Shown here: positions 8,496 to 20,077 of the stretch, one piece after another
How positions within the stretch are numbered: position 1 is the first letter of the stretch
How the letters are laid out: the number at the start of each line of letters is the position of its first letter
Source of the DNA: Ophiothrix spiculata
Lineage: Eukaryota > Echinodermata > Ophiuroidea > Amphilepidida > Ophiotrichidae
DNA: 29,374 nucleotides
Direction: 5' to 3' (one strand)
Assembly: GCA_000969725.1 (NCBI GenBank)
Contig: JXSR01S028557.1
Notes under the pieces: generated by a model
Seen by the model: the letters and a program-made list of their open reading frames with translations, nothing else
The model's database searches: none
Told to the model about the DNA's origin: nothing
Made by a program: the position numbers and the translations under genes

Positions 8496-8728
8496 ACTTA
8501 GGGCGTGTTCACACATAATTTGGTCATGACTATATTCTCGCTCGCGAGCGGTTCTAGAGCGAGACAACTTGTAAGTTGCGTTTACACTGGGACACGACTT
8601 GCGCGTTAAAACTAATGGCGCGTCACTTTTAGTCTAAAATTGCGTTCACACTGAGAATTTGGTCATGAGTGGCTCACGAGCGAAAATATAGTCATGACTA
8701 AATTATTCAGTGTGAACACGTCCTAAGT
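8496..8728. mobile_element. 233-bp MITE, ACTTAGGRCGTGTTCACAC ends
   Basis: ACTTAGGGCGTGTTCACAC at 8496, then AATTTGGTCATGACTATATT, then CTCGCTCGCGAGC, is mirrored by the right end as ACTTAGGACGTGTTCACACT, with AATTTAGTCATGACTATATT and TTCGCTCGTGAGC. Inverted ends are about 55 bp. A second, internal echo of GCGTTTACACTGGGACA and GCGTTCACACTGAGAA occurs at 8578 and 8643. If the element proper starts at GGRCGTG, TA lies outside both ends. Superfamily uncertain (PIF/Harbinger-like or TA-inserting). Confidence 0.75.
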
Positions 8729-9432
8729 CTGATTATTTAGACGGTCACACAAATTATGGAATAGTTTTTTTTTTTCCATACCTAACAATCCTTGATCTGA
8801 AGGTATGATAGGATCAGGACTTCCTCACGGCCATAAAATGGGTTTTGCTGTTGAGGGGAACAAATCAGAATATTGGGTACAGTCAGCAGCAAATTTGGTA
8901 CAACCTTTGCAACCATTTATGAGACTAACCTTCTCACCAAGTTTGATCGCATGAAGCGTTCTTGAGTTGAAGCCAATTTTCCAAAAGAAAAACCTCGAAT
9001 AGATGAAAAGTAAAAAAAAAAAAAGAAATGGTAACACACACTTAAAATTTTTGTTATTATTTTGCAATACAAAAATCATTCAATTTAAGTTTGTTTCATT
9101 TTAAAAACTGTATGTTTGTATTTTATGATGAAAGGAGGAGCCAATTTGTTCCTTCTTGTTCTAAAAATAAGCACATATACTACATTAAAATTGGGAAGCC
9201 ATTCGATACTTAAAAATTTAAATTATTACAACTTCATTAAATCATTAATGTAATATTTCCCTAGCATATAAGATTCCATAGAAGTTATACATGTAAAAGA
9301 AAAAGGACAAAAATCCATTTTTCCGGTTTAGTCGTTTTAAATGAGTTCTACTTTAGGGTTTAAAATATTAGCGTATAAACTCACCAAGCTTTCTTCCTCT
9401 AGGAATAAAATTAGTTGCCGCCTGATTGTGCT
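8729..9432. other. Non-coding stretch
   Basis: AT-rich with poly-T and poly-A runs (about 8766 and 9013). A minus-strand frame at 8825-9079 spans a lysine/phenylalanine run from the A-tract and looks accidental. Nothing else recognised. Confidence 0.5.
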
Positions 9433-9532
9433 CGGAATACGGGCAAATATCTAGAGTCTGGTACCATATTCCATGAGGCCGTTAGGCCGAATGGAATATG
9501 GCACCAGACCCTTAGATATTTCCCGAAATTCG
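9433..9532. repeat. 100-bp near-perfect palindrome
   Basis: Arms of about 48 bases, CGGAATACGGGCAAATATCT... and its inverted partner CGAATTTCGGGAAATATCT..., share GTCTGGT(A/G)CCATATTCCAT and close on GGCC-GTTA-GGCC. At this size it could be a very short foldback element or a hairpin RNA source. No target duplication is evident. Confidence 0.8.
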
Positions 9533-9781
9533 TAAGAGTAAGCAGAGGGCAACGATTGTATCCTTTTAAATGTACATGATGTTTCTAATCTCGGTGGTAA
9601 ACATACCACCGAAAACAATTATATTTATAACAATCTTGTAAACAAAGCATTAAAAACCCTGAGTACCATCTGTGCCATGCACTTGTTTAGATATGCGCGT
9701 ATTGATCTGAGCGTGCACGCTCGCGTTGAAACCGCTGCATAAACGCTGCATTACTTACGCAATACACTCTTATGTAGCAGC
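9533..9781. other. Non-coding spacer
   Basis: No exon seen. The right half is relatively GC-rich with GCTGCATAAACGCTGCATTA, reminiscent of MITE ends, but I could not find the partner. Confidence 0.4.
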
Positions 9782-9785
9782 TTAA

Positions 9786-10249
9786 GGTGTTTTGTCCACG
9801 CGCCGTCCACGCGTACCAGTACGCGCTAGTTTCCGAGTTGGTAAGTGCCGCAATACGCATGCGCATATACTTTGAGTAGCGTTTTGAAGCTAAAAAATTT
9901 CATATTTCAATATTTTTCTGGAAAATTAAGTCGGTGACCCCCAATTTTTATTTTTTATTGGAAAGAACATACTTGTGCGCAGCTTTTGTGAAAAAAATAA
10001 CAAAAATGCTCTGGCAGATTTTTTGAATCAACACTAAATAATTTCACTTTTGCCACATTTCCCATAGACCTCTGTACTTATTTATCCCCCAAAACCTCCT
10101 AAAATGCTGTTTTTAAACCGACTCTCATGCAAAAACCAGTCCAGTGACCCCCAATTTTTATTTTAAAAATCGGTTCTACATCGATAAAATATCATTCATG
10201 CCGATTTTTACTAAAATTCTTCGGGCGGATCTCTCATGGACCAAACACC
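9786..10249. mobile_element. 464-bp TTAA-flanked non-autonomous transposon
   Basis: GGTGTTTTGTCCACG at the left and the inverted right end GGTGTTTGGTCCATG form about 15-bp inverted repeats, and TTAA lies exactly outside both (9782-9785 and 10250-10253). TTAA duplication is the hallmark of the piggyBac and Kolobok superfamilies. The ends do not begin with the CCY triplet typical of piggyBac, so Kolobok-like is preferred. GTGACCCCCAATTTTTATTTT occurs twice inside (9933 and 10143). No coding capacity. A GCGCATGCGCAT-type stretch lies near 9856. Confidence 0.8.
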
Positions 10250-10253
10250 TTAA

Positions 10254-10628
10254 ACAATATCAGTTCAATGAATAACTGGCAGTATGAAACTAAGAGTCAT
10301 CGAATACGAGATATACATGTATCAAGGGCTTGGTATATTTTTGTGTCTGAAAACTATGAATACAGGTTTTGTCCAAAATATGTTTGATCAATGAGGTGCA
10401 CTAAAGGATAACAGGTTGTGTTTGAAATATTGTTGTTTTTAATATGAATATTTTCAGAATTTTTCGTTTGAATGACACTGAAGAAGCTCTTGTGTCGTCA
10501 TTTAGTAACTATTCATAATTGTTATGTTCAAAGATTAAATATTCATAATTGTTATGTTCAAAGATTAAATATTGAGAAAGATGCAATGCGAAAAGATTCT
10601 TATTGAAATATTGATAAATTGAAGTATT
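10254..10628. other. Non-coding spacer
   Basis: No gene or element recognised apart from the 30-bp tandem duplication listed separately. Confidence 0.5.
10511..10570. repeat. 30-bp tandem duplication
   Basis: ATTCATAATTGTTATGTTCA plus AAGATTAAAT is repeated exactly twice in tandem. The identity suggests a recent duplication. Confidence 0.9.
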
Positions 10629-10658
10629 GAAATTTGTCATGTGACATAATTAATATGA

Positions 10659-10694
10659 TGACGTCACAAATTAAAAAGAGGCAAGATATAAAAG
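10659..10694 (+). promoter_or_regulatory. Candidate core promoter: CRE and TATA box
   Basis: A full cAMP response element palindrome, TGACGTCA (10659-10666), lies 20 bases upstream of TATAAAAG (10687-10694). CREB/ATF-family factors bind the first, TBP the second, and the spacing is typical of animal promoters. A start site would be expected near 10715-10725. Downstream the sequence becomes less AT-rich and ends in a splice donor at 11062/11063, consistent with a transcribed leader. Purely sequence-based; both words could be chance in 29 kb, but their close combination is less likely. Confidence 0.4.
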
Positions 10695-10719
10695 TAATTA
10701 GAAAATAATTCTACTTCCT

Positions 10720-11062
10720 GCGAATAACAGAAAAATTGCTTATTATTCGTGTTACTATAAATAAATATATTGATGTTTGTTTACATGTTTTAGAAATCAA
10801 TTAAATCACCCTCGTTAAGAATAACCTACGTTTGTCCCGCGCGTAAACTGGAATGACGAAATTAACGTGGTGTTCACAAGACGAACGCAACGTGGGCGAG
10901 TTTATTTAGACGACAGTGGCAATTTATCAGATATAAACAGTTGCAATTTATAGATACAGCCATTCGAAAAAAGCGCCACTGTTTGGAGCACAGCGTGAGG
11001 GTGGACGGCGAAGTGATATTTTACCTTTTGTCGAGTTAAGGAAGGATAGCCCGCAAGTGAAT
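10720..11062 (+). other. Possible 5' leader exon ending in a splice donor
   Basis: This segment, especially 10825-11060, is richer in G+C and CpG than its surroundings and ends in GAAT|GTAAGT, a strong match to the animal donor consensus. It would start about 25-35 bases below the TATA box at 10687. The first sizeable ATG (10852) opens only an 18-codon frame (MTKLTWCSQDERNVGEFI, stop), so it would be a non-coding leader or an upstream ORF. The rest of the gene would lie downstream, beyond the repeat-poor stretch. Start of the exon is a guess. Confidence 0.3.
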
Positions 11063-12858
11063 GTAAGTTTTTTCAACAAGTTCTACGGATAACGTTTTTG
11101 TGGAAGTCGTTGCTCTGAATATTTTGCTGGATACGTAAAAGGAATAGGAGGTCACATTTTAACTGGAAGTGGTTGCATTCAAGTTTGAAATACGGTATGT
11201 GCTTTTCGTTTTTCATGATGTTACACATTTTTACTTGAATGTTATTAACTTTTCTAACTACATTAATAAAACACACTTAGCAATTCTCATTTATTTTTTT
11301 TATTGAGCGACACACACACGAAATCAGTAACTTTACTTGGAACTTTTAAATAGTACAACTCTGTGTTGAATCAACATATTTGGAAAGATCTTTATCAACA
11401 TTTAGAATGGTATCCAGTTATACATACCCTTTTTCGTCTGGTTTATATTAATATCAAATTTACAAATAATTTAGATAGTCCAAATTTGTAAGCTCTAAAA
11501 TCAAGTAGGAAAAAAATGTTGCTAACTGCTTAAAGCGCTATATACCTCAAAAAAGATAAAGATTTTCCTAACAATTGCTCTTTTCAAAAGTTACAGGGTT
11601 TAGGGAGTTGGTATATTAAACGCTTTGTGAAATGTATATTTTTGTGTTACACAGTTTTATTAATTATTCTTTTTGGTGTAATGAAATCATTATAATCGTT
11701 ATTCCTTTATTTTTAAAAAAATCAATACATTTCACAATCATCCATGTGCTCTACATGTGTTATTTATCTTACGTATGATGCAACATCATGTATGCATTTA
11801 GAATTAATGATATCGCACCGGGAAGAATGTTTGTCCAAGTTTGATTTCTTTAACACGTGTAAAGCCCCATGCTAGGTTCATGCTTAGAGAAATAGCCGAA
11901 CTTAAGTTTGAATACCGAACCTGCTCTGTTCACTACGTAGGTGAATAGTTAGACCAAAGTGAACACTTTTTAAAATTTTAATACAAGTATCTATCTGTAT
12001 TCATAAAAATTGTTTGATTTCATCAAATTATGAATTTACCATTGCCATTGTTATTGGATTTTGTCACAAAGTAGCTTTAAATTCTTTTTATTCTTATGGT
12101 TTCGTCTGAAACTTACGACATAATGCATATCGTTTTCACCCTTAGGATTTAGTAAATAGGTTGTCAGAAAGATTTCATCATTGATTCTTCCTGAAAAAAA
12201 AAAGACATGTAATTAGCAAAGATCATTTGCTTAACACACACGATTGAAAATAAAAGATAACGCATTTCTACTCTTACAGTAACTTACATGTAGCAAAAGT
12301 GCGACAATTAAGCACCTGTCATAATTGCTCTCTGAGATTTATTTAAAATTTCGTTAAACTAGTTTTAAAAAGGATCATCATTTGTGTAATTATTATCAAT
12401 TGATCGTGCCCAGATGTGTACGGCAATGTTTTGTTAAAATAACATATGTTTTTCTGATGAATTTTCTCTAAGATCTATATCATTTTGATAATACGAAACT
12501 ATTGCATCTGTAATCCACCTTGAAGCTGTTAATACTATGAATCTATTTAACTTCAAGTATATTGCGGTTATCTGATTTTTAAACACCAACGTATAGCTTT
12601 AAAAGAAATGCTCATTTAATCAATTTTTAAAGCACTATTAGTCCTTGTTTAATTGCAAAGATATACAATAAGCCGACATATTTCGATTTGCTAAATTACA
12701 TATATAAGACGATATTTAATATTTGATAATTATAGTTACAAAATGAACATATGAAAGTAATGCTCTTAGCCAATTATAACATGTTCATGCTAATATCCAA
12801 TTACCTCTTCCTTGTTACACGTCTAATCAATTTTTAAAGCACTATTAGTCCTTGTTTA
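11063..12858. other. Intron-like or intergenic DNA
   Basis: Strongly AT-rich, low in repeats, no convincing exon or RNA on either strand. If the leader exon ending at 11062 is real, this would be intron 1. The last 35 bases repeat an internal segment (see 12617-12858). Confidence 0.5.
12617..12858. repeat. 35-bp exact repeat ending at the assembly gap
   Basis: TAATCAATTTTTAAAGCACT plus ATTAGTCCTTGTTTA occurs at 12617-12651 and again at 12824-12858, the latter running straight into the Ns. Sequence before each copy differs. This looks like a contig edge that overlaps earlier sequence, from a collapsed tandem repeat or haplotype mismatch, more than a biological repeat. Confidence 0.75.
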
Positions 12859-13423
12859 NNNNNNNNNNNNNNNNNNNNNNNNNNNNNNNNNNNNNNNNNN
12901 NNNNNNNNNNNNNNNNNNNNNNNNNNNNNNNNNNNNNNNNNNNNNNNNNNNNNNNNNNNNNNNNNNNNNNNNNNNNNNNNNNNNNNNNNNNNNNNNNNNN
13001 NNNNNNNNNNNNNNNNNNNNNNNNNNNNNNNNNNNNNNNNNNNNNNNNNNNNNNNNNNNNNNNNNNNNNNNNNNNNNNNNNNNNNNNNNNNNNNNNNNNN
13101 NNNNNNNNNNNNNNNNNNNNNNNNNNNNNNNNNNNNNNNNNNNNNNNNNNNNNNNNNNNNNNNNNNNNNNNNNNNNNNNNNNNNNNNNNNNNNNNNNNNN
13201 NNNNNNNNNNNNNNNNNNNNNNNNNNNNNNNNNNNNNNNNNNNNNNNNNNNNNNNNNNNNNNNNNNNNNNNNNNNNNNNNNNNNNNNNNNNNNNNNNNNN
13301 NNNNNNNNNNNNNNNNNNNNNNNNNNNNNNNNNNNNNNNNNNNNNNNNNNNNNNNNNNNNNNNNNNNNNNNNNNNNNNNNNNNNNNNNNNNNNNNNNNNN
13401 NNNNNNNNNNNNNNNNNNNNNNN
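12859..13423. other. Assembly gap (565 N)
   Basis: Unsequenced bases. Open frames that run through this stretch are artefacts. Confidence 0.99.
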
Positions 13424-15595
13424 GGATGAGAAATTTCATTAAATTACTTTGACCTTAATATTCGTTTCTATTTAATTTCTTCTCATCTTCCGAGCTTTTT
13501 TATGTTGCAACGCGTTGTTCAACATGTGGCACTCTAGTGAACGCAATCTAGTATATATTCGAGATTTTTTATGATATTGTAAAATGATACCGAACACCTA
13601 TTATCTAAAACGATTTTTCAAATCTTGTATTTTATCCAGAATAAAATAAAAGACGAAATATTTCTATGGACAAGTGTTTACCTTTATCGAGATTGAGTCG
13701 ACAATCCTTTACTGTAATGTATTTTCTTGACAAAATTTGTTTTTCAAGAATTTATAAAGAATCGATTCAGATTTAATTATATTATGGGTTAAAATTCATA
13801 TAGAATGATTTCATGTCCTACAAACCTAGTATTTTTATCTATAAATTAAAATGAAATTTAATGAAGTCATGTGGCCTGGTGTCGCCAAAATGTGCCAAGT
13901 CTGTATTAGTTATAGATAGTCTAGATTTTCTGTCTTATCCCAATTTTTTTTTAATACATTAATGGTTTTTTGTATGTAAGTATTCTGACCAATCTTGTTT
14001 TATTCAATTAACCTATCAACGAAGTAAATGTAAATTGCGTTGATAATCGTTTTGCGATTTTCTCTAACCCGTTTTTTCAACGTAACTAGATCGTGTCTAT
14101 CAGTTAAACTAGCCATTCCACCGCTGATTTACTTAATACCTGCCGATCTTCCACTATGATAAATGATTTACATCAGCCATATCATGTTGCAATGTGTAAT
14201 AGAATATCTCCGCTTAACAAACTTCTCTTTAGTTTAACTACTGGCGCTGCAATTGTATCATGTGTGGACGTTTGGCTGGCTAAAGCAATTACTATTCTTT
14301 GGCGTCGGTTCTGTTTTATGCATTTTATAAGTTTCAGTAATAAAGGTCTTACTTTTATTACTTTTGCCAATATCTTTATGGACCATTGCTTTTCCTGAAC
14401 AATTGTATCTTACTAACTACTAAAAATGTCTGTTCGATTAAAATATTATAAGATAAAATAATTATGAGGTTTTGAATTGCGTTTTTATTGTGAGTTTTCA
14501 GCTTCATTTATAGTTAACTTTTGCCAATTTCTTTTTTATTGAGATACATTGAATTGCACAATTGCACAAAATTAAAAGGTTCTTAAATAAAAACTATTCA
14601 ATAAATATAGCTTAATACAAAATTTCTTCAGTGGGTAAAGATATCGTTTATATTAGCAAAATTATACCAAATGTTGTAAAAATAAAGAGACTGATTTGTA
14701 TTAGTATGTTAATGTAACCTGTTTTTAGGAAACCCGGTGATGTTCTTTCATATTCATGTTTAGTTAAGATGCTTCAAATTTAAAAGTATGATATCTACTT
14801 GTACCCATTTTTACGTATACAGGTTGTAACAGAAAAAAGTATACATTCTTGTTAGCGATCCCGTTAGCGATATCATCAGGAAAATAAAATCGTTGAATTC
14901 ACAAACTTTCCCTTATATGAAAGGCTGTTTAATTGGCTACCAGAGGCAGCTTAAATGGTCTCATTTAATGGGCAGGATCAAACGTTACGACTGTTTAAGT
15001 AAAGACCGCTGAAAACCATTTTTTCAAACAGTTTTTCAAGATTCGATGAAGATTAACAACGCAGTGAGCATTGTGAAATAAAATGACAAAAAGCACACCT
15101 CATGTTCAAGAATGTTTTAATTTTTTCATATGATAAGAAAAATTCATAAATAATTTTATGATATTCTATGATAAAAGTTATGCTTTAATAGGTTAAAATA
15201 TTGCTTATATCCCAGAGTAAGCATAAACAGTTGCAGGCGTAAACAGTTGCATCAAAGCCTGTCATTCAAGCAAAGAGTGTAAAGCAATAATCCTTTTGCA
15301 GGTTTTTTTTCACACAGTTTCATATTCAAAGGGAAATATGGAAATTAAAAATAATTTTCCTAGCTCAATTGATAAAACTTAAGTTCAGTTCAGAAATGAT
15401 AGTGTTTCATTTGACCTGTATCTCTAGGTAGTCTTAAAGTGCTTGCATGTTGACTCTGTCATTTAGATGATATGTTGTCTCTCCAACTAGGATATCTCTT
15501 AAAACTTTGTTCTGGCATCCCGTCCAACATTAAGAAAACAACAGTCTACGGGCAAGGTCATCATTAAGAGTATATAATATGCCTTTGTTAGAAGT
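13424..15595. other. Intron-like or intergenic DNA
   Basis: AT-rich, few repeats. Overlapping 80-codon (+) and 62-codon (-) frames at 14156-14398 are open on both strands. Neither shows a known motif; the minus-strand one contains a basic KRSLL stretch and ends at a TGA. I do not call either. GTTAGCGAT occurs twice at about 14853-14873. Confidence 0.45.
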
Positions 15596-15784
15596 TCATG
15601 GAACATTAAAATCAGCCTCGTTATCCTGTTCAATATCGTATGGCTGATTTTGGGAAATTTTGTGCCATTGTTTTGCTACCGGTAAATGAATCGGATAAAC
15701 TGGCCCAGGTGGTTTGAAGGTAGGGTCAGTATAATTGCCATAAATCTGCTTGTAGACCATCAATTTGGATGAAACAAAGTGCAT
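15596..15784 (-). CDS. Possible small or terminal coding exon, unknown protein
   Basis: A 62-codon ATG-to-stop frame on the minus strand; the frame stays open upstream to about 15880, so it could also be a last exon joined to earlier ones. Its composition is more protein-like than other frames here: balanced residues, a proline-rich KPPGPVYPIHLP segment (residues about 24-35), a single W, and an acidic tail (DIEQDNEADF). There is no signal peptide or membrane helix. CTTAAG just upstream of the ATG could act as an acceptor, but the pyrimidine tract is weak. I do not recognise the family. No AATAAA is seen closely downstream. Confidence 0.25.
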   Translation of the reverse strand: MHFVSSKLMVYKQIYGNYTDPTFKPPGPVYPIHLPVAKQWHKISQNQPYDIEQDNEADFNVP

Positions 15785-15880
15785 TTTGTAGCTTAAGAAA
15801 TTGGCTTTTGATATAGATAAATGACAATGTGATACATGGTGTAACTTTAATCTCTCAGCGTAGATAACAATGTATAATTA

Positions 15881-17786
15881 TTTCTGGTATAACCTGTACA
15901 CTTAGGCTGTCATAACAAGAGAATGATATTAACGTAAAAACCTTTAAGTGTGGTTAGATACTTTTAACGCTAAAATTGCGTCTTAGAATTTCAAGCCAAT
16001 ATTAAATGACAATAACTTACGGAAAATTATGATGTATCTAATCGTTTTGAGTTGTATTAAATCAACATTTTGGATCGGTTTAAAACATTTTGCCTTGGTT
16101 TCTTTGTTGATATAATTTTGGTATGACCAACGTAATTGACAAAAATGATATTTTACATGTACTCTTATCTATTTGTAATAAAACAAGATGATTTATTTTG
16201 AATTACCGTGCGCGTGTGATTCGGTGATTTTGATTTAAAAAAACCACTTTTTTTATAAAGCGCCTTTCAAACAGAACTTTAAAGATAGCCATAATTGAAT
16301 GCTTGTTTGTGGCTGCATACATGTATGGGCCATGCACGCTCTTCCGTCATTTAGATTGTAATGTTTACAATAACTTCTTCGAAGCAACCCGAATTAACTC
16401 ACCCTCTTAAATTATTGTTTTATTAATAGAGCATAGTGAAATTATAATGTTGACAGTAATAGTTGAAATCCATGTGCAAGATGCGAGTAAAATTAAGTCA
16501 ATTTTGATCAATTTCCTAATTACTCTTGTTAATAACATGCATTTAACAAATATTTTAGGTTTTTAAATTAATAGAAACAAAAACCAATTTCATGACATTC
16601 GTAAGAAGAGAATGGGTAAAAATGAAAAGGTTTACATTTGTTTAACTTATTACGTATATTGCATACACGGTATTTGTATATTAATTTGATTACTTTAGCT
16701 AGTATTTGCAAAGAAATTACGCTCGTTTATATTAATTACCAAATTTGATTTAGGTGTTAGGATGTGCAAATCATTGAAGTATCATCTAAAGATCATTAGC
16801 GAGTCGAATAAAAATGCATTTTTAGATGTTTAGTTTCCAAATGAACTGAAATGCAAAAACTCCTTCATTTTTACGTAGAGAATATCACTAAAAACTCCGG
16901 CTTTGTCAATAACACACTTTACTTTGCAGTCAAGAATGCACTCGAAGCATGTGAAGATACAGTACTAGTGTTCATCTATTATTTTTAATTGATATATAAA
17001 ATTAAAACACTTTAAAAATTTACGTTTTACAGTAATTTTAGCATGTTCAATAGGTCTCTTAACATTTAAAACCAAAAGCTAGTAAAAAGACTTTTGCTGC
17101 GCGTGTATCATAAGCACTTACAAAATTGGAACATTATTGAATTTATAAATAAGTTAAATTGTTTCTATATTTATGCCGTGTACTTGTTGTAACATATAAA
17201 GAATCATTGCATATTTATAACATTATTGGAACAGAATCAATTGAAATTGTTCACAACATGCTTTATTTGACATATATATGGTTTTTATACAACAGTTTAA
17301 ACTACATTCTAAAATTCTGCTGTCAATAAATTCTGTTTCACATTGTACTGCTTTGATGTGAAGCTTGCAAATTAGATTTAGGTAAAGTACATCGGGTGAG
17401 ATGTAGGTACTACATCTATGACTTGAATAAAAAACCTTGACCAAAGACGTATCTTTTTAGTTTTATAAACACGAATTATAAACATAAACTGATTACTCCA
17501 TGTTCATAAGATTTCAAGTACATTTTGATTAAATCAATGCTTTCTTGATCTCAACAAGATATACCTTGTTACCGATTTCAAAATAAGATTTTGTCCATAA
17601 AATAAGTTATATTGCTAATGAAATCGACCTTTCTTGATGTAAACAATCATATATTTAAGTATGCGTAACAACAGCGTCGAATCGATATGTCTACTTACAA
17701 TCTTAGAGCTTTACGGTTTTCAAATAAACATTTCTAACCATTGTGATATTGTTTGGTACGCTGTACGAAAAGTCAGCTTGTTCCGC
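15881..17786. other. Intron-like or intergenic DNA
   Basis: AT-rich, low-repeat DNA. Minus-strand 73-codon frame at 17223-17444 has scattered cysteines and no recognisable family. No RNA or mobile element seen. Confidence 0.45.
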
Positions 17787-17794
17787 CATGAAAG

Positions 17795-18235
17795 CCCGAG
17801 GGTACTCAATTTTGAGGTACGCGCAATGTGCCACCAAATGACCCCACCTTTTTCGTTCTCTCTCAACGAAAGCCTCCCTATTTTTACCAGCTGTCACTCA
17901 ATGACCATCTTTTTCTTTAATTGCTTGTCACTAATCAAAACCTTTGAACCACCATTTTCTTAATTTGATGTAACTTCCCAATATTTCGCAAAATTCGTCG
18001 AAAATGTTGCAAAAAGTTTAGAAAATTTTGCAACAATCAAAAGTTAGCAAATTTCTAGCCATTTTAACCGAGAAAGACCCTACTTTTACACTTTGACTTT
18101 TGCTTAAAGACTCCCGTGTTTTTGCATTTTGTCACTGAAAGACCCCTTTTTTACCCAATTGGTCACTGAAAGACCCCTACTTCCGAGGTGCTCGGTGGCA
18201 CTCGAACGCTACTTTCATATGTGAGTGCCCCCGGA
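17795..18235. mobile_element. 441-bp MITE with GAAAGACCCC internal repeats
   Basis: The left end CCCGAGGGTACTCAATTTTG, then AGGTACGCGCAATGTGCCACC, matches the inverted right end TCCGGGGGCACTCACATATG, then AAAGTAGCGTTCGAGTGCCACC, giving about 42-bp imperfect ends. Flanks CATGAAAG (17787-17794) and CATGAATG (18236-18243) match in 7 of 8 bases, a likely 8-bp target duplication. Inside, (T)CACTGAAAGACCCC is repeated in variants at about 18072, 18105, 18131 and 18164. An 8-bp duplication fits hAT or Mutator-like. Two opposite-strand frames across the left end (17661-17963 and 17703-17897) are element sequence, not genes. Confidence 0.75.
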
Positions 18236-18243
18236 CATGAATG

Positions 18244-20077
18244 TAAAGCTTTTGGATTACTTGTTATAACATCCGTAACATTTCTGAATCAATTTGTAAT
18301 AAAATATATCTTTTTGTAAAGCTCCACAACACCATGATAATAAAGATGATCAATCGCTTTGGTTGTCTCTTTACGTTTCTATATAATTTTTCCCAAATCG
18401 TATCACGTAGTTTTAGTTGCACGTAGTCACCCATAGTGCTTGGTCAATTTACAAGTAAATTGATCTTATTAGCCTCATCGCATTACACAAACATGCCATC
18501 AATAATTTATAGAGGGCATTGCTTTTATATTCATATCTTGCATTTAAATTACCTTTGAATACTTTGAGTAAATTATTTCCCTAAAAGACGAATTTTTTGA
18601 AAAGGTTGTAAATTCAAGCTATCTTTGATTCAGAGTCAATAGGAACGCACTCTCGTTAACTGACAAAATAAGGATCACACTATATAGTTTTCATTGATCT
18701 AAGTATACATTTTTGCGAACATTCAAGAAAGCACAGTTTTGAATTTCCTCAATATCAGTTCGTAGTTTACATATCGTGCGTTAACTAAAGTAACCTCGGT
18801 GAGAATGCTAATTCTATATAATTACTAATCAATTTCGGCTCTGTTCTTTTAAGTGGAAGTTATATCTGCATAGGTCTGATCGGTAGTATTTTTAATTGCT
18901 CTGATTTATATAGCAATGCTGATTTGATACTGTTGAAAAGCAAGTGATTGTGTTAAAACGTAGTCATGTAGTATATTGTTTTAGTTGTAAATCTTTGCAT
19001 TTTCATCACCCACACCAGTACTATCTCAAACAGATTCAACATTTTAATCCACTGTCATTCTCTTACGAATCCGTGGATTATTATCTTTAAACTTTTACTT
19101 TTAAGGGGAGATCTGTATTCTACAACTATTTTATAGCATGCGCTCTATGTTGAGACTTAAGGTATAAATGTTAAAAAACGTAGCATGACCGCTTTAAGTA
19201 TTTTGAAATCTTGCATTTACGAGGGGTGATATTCAATCACATGTGAAAACGAAGTTTTCTTTCTTTGACCAAGCTTTCCAAATGATAGATTATATTACTT
19301 CCCTTCTTCTACTTTTATGATAACAAAGCAATAATTTATTTTCTCAAAGATTTTTATCAACGTTTAAAAAAACTTCTATGGAAAATGTATGCAGTGGATT
19401 ATTAAAAAAACAAAAAACAAAAAAACCCGATCTTTCAACCAAGTAAATACATATGATATTTTGAACACATATATTTGCGGCACCTTGCTAAGACGCAAAA
19501 AACTGTATTATTTACATCTAATACCATATTGTGTCCAATTTGATAATGGTTACCATCGGTAATGCGTCATTTCTTATATAAATACTTAATAGCGTATACT
19601 TGACTTGAATAATACTTCTATCCTTTCGTCAAAAAGATGAAACGTCAAGCTAATAATAATTTGAAGCACTACATTACATATTCTTAAGTACTATATATTA
19701 TTGATTGACCATGGGAGTGTGTAATAAACGTTCAACCACTTAAGCCTCGTATGATATTTCTTTTATCACTTTCAATACATTAAAGTAGACGTACAATATT
19801 TCTTGGGATTTAAGTAAAATGCAACCGAAGTATTTGTAACGTACACTTGGTGACATGTAAAATACCAATTTAGTCCCCAACACAATTATACTAATGAAAT
19901 GTTGCAATGAGTTGTTCCCACGGCATAGTCTGTAGTCTAGTATGAAAGAGGGCTTTATATGTAACCACTCCTTCTGGAAATCACCTTCTAACCAATGTTT
20001 TGATATTTGGAAATTATAGAAAATTATTTGCTATGTTAACAAATTCAAAAAATTGTCTCTTGTATATATTTTTGAAA
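18244..20077. other. Intron-like or intergenic DNA
   Basis: AT-rich, with an A/C-rich run near 19405-19430. No exon, RNA or element recognised. Confidence 0.5.

Noticed and set aside
12834-13442. Two frames of about 200 codons across the gap
   Set aside because: They consist of unknown bases only.
14156-14398. Overlapping open frames on both strands
   Set aside because: Open on both strands with no motif and no splice or promoter support, so no reason to prefer either.
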